Shown here: one piece after another, positions 62,245 to 64,000 of the stretch
Position numbering within the stretch: the stretch's first letter is position 1
Layout of the letters: every line of letters begins with the position of its first letter
Assembly: GCF_044762665.1 (NCBI RefSeq)
Contig: NZ_JBIWES010000009.1
Coordinates: 124,001-188,000, forward strand
From: Peribacillus frigoritolerans_B
GTDB taxonomy: Bacteria > Bacillota > Bacilli > Bacillales > DSM-1321
Direction: 5' to 3'
Length of the DNA: 64,000 nt
The notes under the pieces: model-generated
Seen by the model: the letters and a program-made list of their open reading frames with translations, nothing else
The model's database searches: none
What the model was told of the DNA's origin: nothing
Position numbers and translations under genes: made by a program

Positions 62245-62295
62245 AACCAGTGTGATTCGGCAGTTTACCGGATCACACTGGTTGAGTTGTTTTTT
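62245..62295 (+). terminator. Terminator of the sigma-54 operon
   Basis: 17-bp stem AACCAGTGTGATTCGG / CCGGATCACACTGGTT (near perfect) with a 7-nt loop and T6 tail. It marks the end of the operon. Confidence 0.93.
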
Positions 62296-62327
62296 AGTGC
62301 TAATTTTATTGCTTATTTCAACAGATA

Positions 62328-62774
62328 TTATTCCGGGTGTGAGGATTTGTTCTTCCATTGTTGTTCTTCAGCAAGAAACTCAAAAAAAACATTCATGGCA
62401 GTAAGCGGATGCTCATTAACTCTTTTAAAGTAATTACTTTTTCGGGCATCTGTTAAATAGCTGCTTTGTTTGATTCTCTCCAACATATATTTTTGACTCA
62501 TTTTCACTATTTCTCTTTGGTTGTGTTTATTTTCTTTTAATAAGGCAAATCCCACAGCTCCCACCAATGCATAGATTCCGAGTGCGATTTTCGAGATGGG
62601 AAAAGAGTCGTTCTTAAATAATAGAAAAAAAAGATTAATGATGGAAAAGCCTATCATCACCGTCGAAAAAAAACCGTATTTCATATTTTTCTTCAACAAG
62701 GGGGACAATTTTGATTGAAGTTGTTCGATATCGTCTTGCATGAAACCCGGTATATTATTTATTTTGATATTCAT
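62328..62774 (-). CDS. YwnF-like (DUF5392) membrane protein
   Basis: A 148-residue protein with two central membrane helices (MKYGFFSTVMIGFSIINLFF and ISKIALGIYALVGAVGFALL) flanked by charged helices. It looks like the DUF5392/YwnF family, though I am not certain. ATG 62774-62772 follows AAGGAGGAAGCA. An upstream in-frame start lacks a ribosome site. Function unknown. Confidence 0.7.
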   Translation of the reverse strand: MNIKINNIPGFMQDDIEQLQSKLSPLLKKNMKYGFFSTVMIGFSIINLFFLLFKNDSFPISKIALGIYALVGAVGFALLKENKHNQREIVKMSQKYMLERIKQSSYLTDARKSNYFKRVNEHPLTAMNVFFEFLAEEQQWKNKSSHPE

Positions 62775-63008
62775 TGCTTCCTCCTTATTATCTTGCATGT
62801 ATCCAATAAATCAATGGCACTGAAAATTCGTACCTATTAAATGAAACAGGAAAAGGAACCTAATAATATATATCTTATCGTTCGGAAACGTGTTTGTCAT
62901 TTAATATAACCCTTGGACTTTTTTAAAGGGAAAGTACAAGCAGTGATGTGAATAAGAATGCCATTTATACGTTTGAATCACCTAGTTAGACAGCGTTATT
63001 ACAGTATG

Positions 63009-63037
63009 TTGCCTTAATATGCTAACATTGGTATAAA
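63009..63037 (+). promoter_or_regulatory. Sigma-A-like promoter
   Basis: TTGCCT (63009-63014), a 17-nt spacer and TATAAA (63032-63037), which would give a 200-nt leader to the next gene. Otherwise nothing is supportable in 62799-63249. Confidence 0.45.
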
Positions 63038-63249
63038 TGATGAATGGATTATGGTAAAATGGTCCTTAAATGGAAGCTGTATTTTTCGTTTTTTGATTAT
63101 TAATAATTATGGATGGCCTTTTCGCGCCTTTTAATGTCATAAATTCGTGACTATTGTGGCATTTAGTACTTTTAAATCGAGTTTTGGAACAAATCCATAT
63201 ATAATTAGAAAGCGAGATAATAGATTCAAAGATTAAGGAGGGACATAGA

Positions 63250-63630
63250 ATGATGGAATGGGCTCTGATCATTTTGTTTGCTGCAGCAGTATTACTGTTC
63301 ATTTTATCGTTTATTAAAAAGGATTCTGTAAAAGTGGACAGTCAATTGGAGCAGATTGCCAGCACTTTTGGAGATGAAATGAATGTATTACAGGAAAAAA
63401 TCAGGAACATCGAGATAGATGCTGAAATTACGGTGCAAGAGGCAGGCATTCTAGCAATGTCTTCCGAAAAGCGAAACATGTTACGTGAGGTACTCGACCT
63501 ACATAAGCGAGGCTATTCATTTGAAAGCATCGCACTGAAGACAAAACAGCCAGAAGAAGAAATAGAACGGATGCTTACTCCTTACATGAAAACGACGAAT
63601 GAAAGGAGAAATGTGGCCAATGACATCTAA
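63250..63630 (+). CDS. SwrB/DUF6115-like single-pass membrane protein
   Basis: A 126-residue protein: an N-terminal membrane helix (MEWALIILFAAAVLLFILSF), a coiled-coil-like section (about 27-60) and a C-terminal helix-turn-helix-like segment (REVLDLHKRGYSFESIALKT). This layout resembles SwrB/DUF6115 proteins, but the assignment is tentative. AAGGAGG lies 9 nt before the ATG. It overlaps the next gene by 11 nt. Confidence 0.65.
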   Translation: MMEWALIILFAAAVLLFILSFIKKDSVKVDSQLEQIASTFGDEMNVLQEKIRNIEIDAEITVQEAGILAMSSEKRNMLREVLDLHKRGYSFESIALKTKQPEEEIERMLTPYMKTTNERRNVANDI

Positions 63631-64000
63631 ATCAATGCGCAGCTTTGCCGGAGGCCTTGTTGTTGCAGCAGGCTTATGCGGAGCAGTGTACTTCTTTGGT
63701 CAAGGTGAAGCGACCGGCACATCCGAGAAACTATCGGAAGATGAAATGAAAGAGTCTCTGGCTTCAGAAGGGTATGTCATCCATTCCGAAAAAGAATGGG
63801 AAGATCAGATTGCTGAAGCACAGTCTGTTAAAGATAAGGCGGAGGCGGAAAAAGAAACGGTAAAAGAACCAACAGAAAAAATCATATACCGTACTGTTCT
63901 TACTGTGTCTAAAGGCTCGACAAGCATCGATGTGGGTAAAACCCTGCAAAAAGCAAAAGTCATTAAAAATGCCAATGAGTTTTCCGACGCGGTTGAAAAG
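63620..64000 (+). CDS. Membrane-anchored MltG/YceG-like protein, 3' end cut by window
   Basis: At least 127 residues. A membrane anchor AGGLVVAAGLCGAVYFFG is followed by an acidic/Lys coiled linker and the segment VSKGSTSIDVGKTLQKAKVI, which resembles the LysM-like N-terminal module of the MltG/YceG endolytic transglycosylase family (small sporulation-era paralogues exist in Bacillus). ATG 63620 is chosen for spacing from AAAGGAG, and an in-frame ATG at 63611 is too close to it. The gene continues beyond the window, so its full nature is not visible. Confidence 0.65.
   Translation, partial: MTSKSMRSFAGGLVVAAGLCGAVYFFGQGEATGTSEKLSEDEMKESLASEGYVIHSEKEWEDQIAEAQSVKDKAEAEKETVKEPTEKIIYRTVLTVSKGSTSIDVGKTLQKAKVIKNANEFSDAVEK

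Noticed and set aside
62328..62798. Upstream start of the YwnF-like gene
   Set aside because: The eight extra codons cover the AAGGAGG ribosome site of the internal ATG.

Overview
The window reads as chromosomal DNA of a low-GC, endospore-forming member of the Bacillaceae, most like Peribacillus/Bacillus simplex-type bacilli. This is inferred from gene content and order. The run asnS-dnaD-nth-ypoC / ponA-recU / yppC-sspM-yppD-yppE-yppG, then mrfAB (yprAB), a CotD-type coat gene, ypsA-gpsB-rnpB-ypsC, cspD, ypvA, ypwA, xpt-pbuX, bcsA-ypbQ, dynA, ypcP, ypdQ-ypeP-ypeQ follows the Bacillus subtilis 'yp' region. SspM, the CotD-like coat protein and a sigma-K-like promoter show that the host sporulates. 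No rRNA, tRNA, insertion sequence, prophage or CRISPR array was found. The one structural RNA gene is rnpB.

Layout. 1-5242: part of a 4-hydroxyphenylacetate (homoprotocatechuate) catabolic cluster: two FAA-hydrolase-family subunits (HpaG2, truncated by the window edge, and HpaG1) divergent from the monooxygenase HpaB, followed by an XylR_N/V4R/PucR-type regulator. A 24-bp palindrome lies between the divergent genes and a cre-like site precedes the regulator. 5426-31170: conserved housekeeping block (translation, replication, repair, peptidoglycan, spore proteins, RNase P, purine salvage under a guanine riboswitch). 31369-34123: small genes, a CheX-like gene that is frameshifted and apparently partly inverted, the alkylpyrone pair bcsA/ypbQ, and a Fur-box-flanked 52-residue membrane protein. 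34238-44412: dynamin-like DynA, a nucleotidyltransferase, a sulfurtransferase, exonuclease YpcP, RNase-H-like proteins, a DMT exporter and an HD-GYP protein. 44429-49497: nitric-oxide module (nsrR/hmp), proBA under a proline T-box, and a sigma-B-type stress gene.

50187-62295: the most notable region. It is a co-directional cluster with a PrpR-type sigma-54 activator, a good -24/-12 promoter with phased TGAAAC repeats upstream, then a D-2-hydroxyacid dehydrogenase, a DUF3311-like/SSS symporter pair, a ThDP enzyme, a Glu/Leu/Phe/Val-dehydrogenase-family protein, an APC permease, an aldehyde dehydrogenase and a Rieske oxygenase, closed by a strong terminator. In the Rieske protein the residue three before the first iron-binding His is Glu rather than Asp, as in the carnitine/betaine-type oxygenases. 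This suggests an inducible catabolic route for a quaternary ammonium or N-methylated amino-acid-like compound, but the substrate cannot be read from sequence. The window ends with a YwnF-like membrane protein and a pair of envelope genes, the last one cut by the edge.
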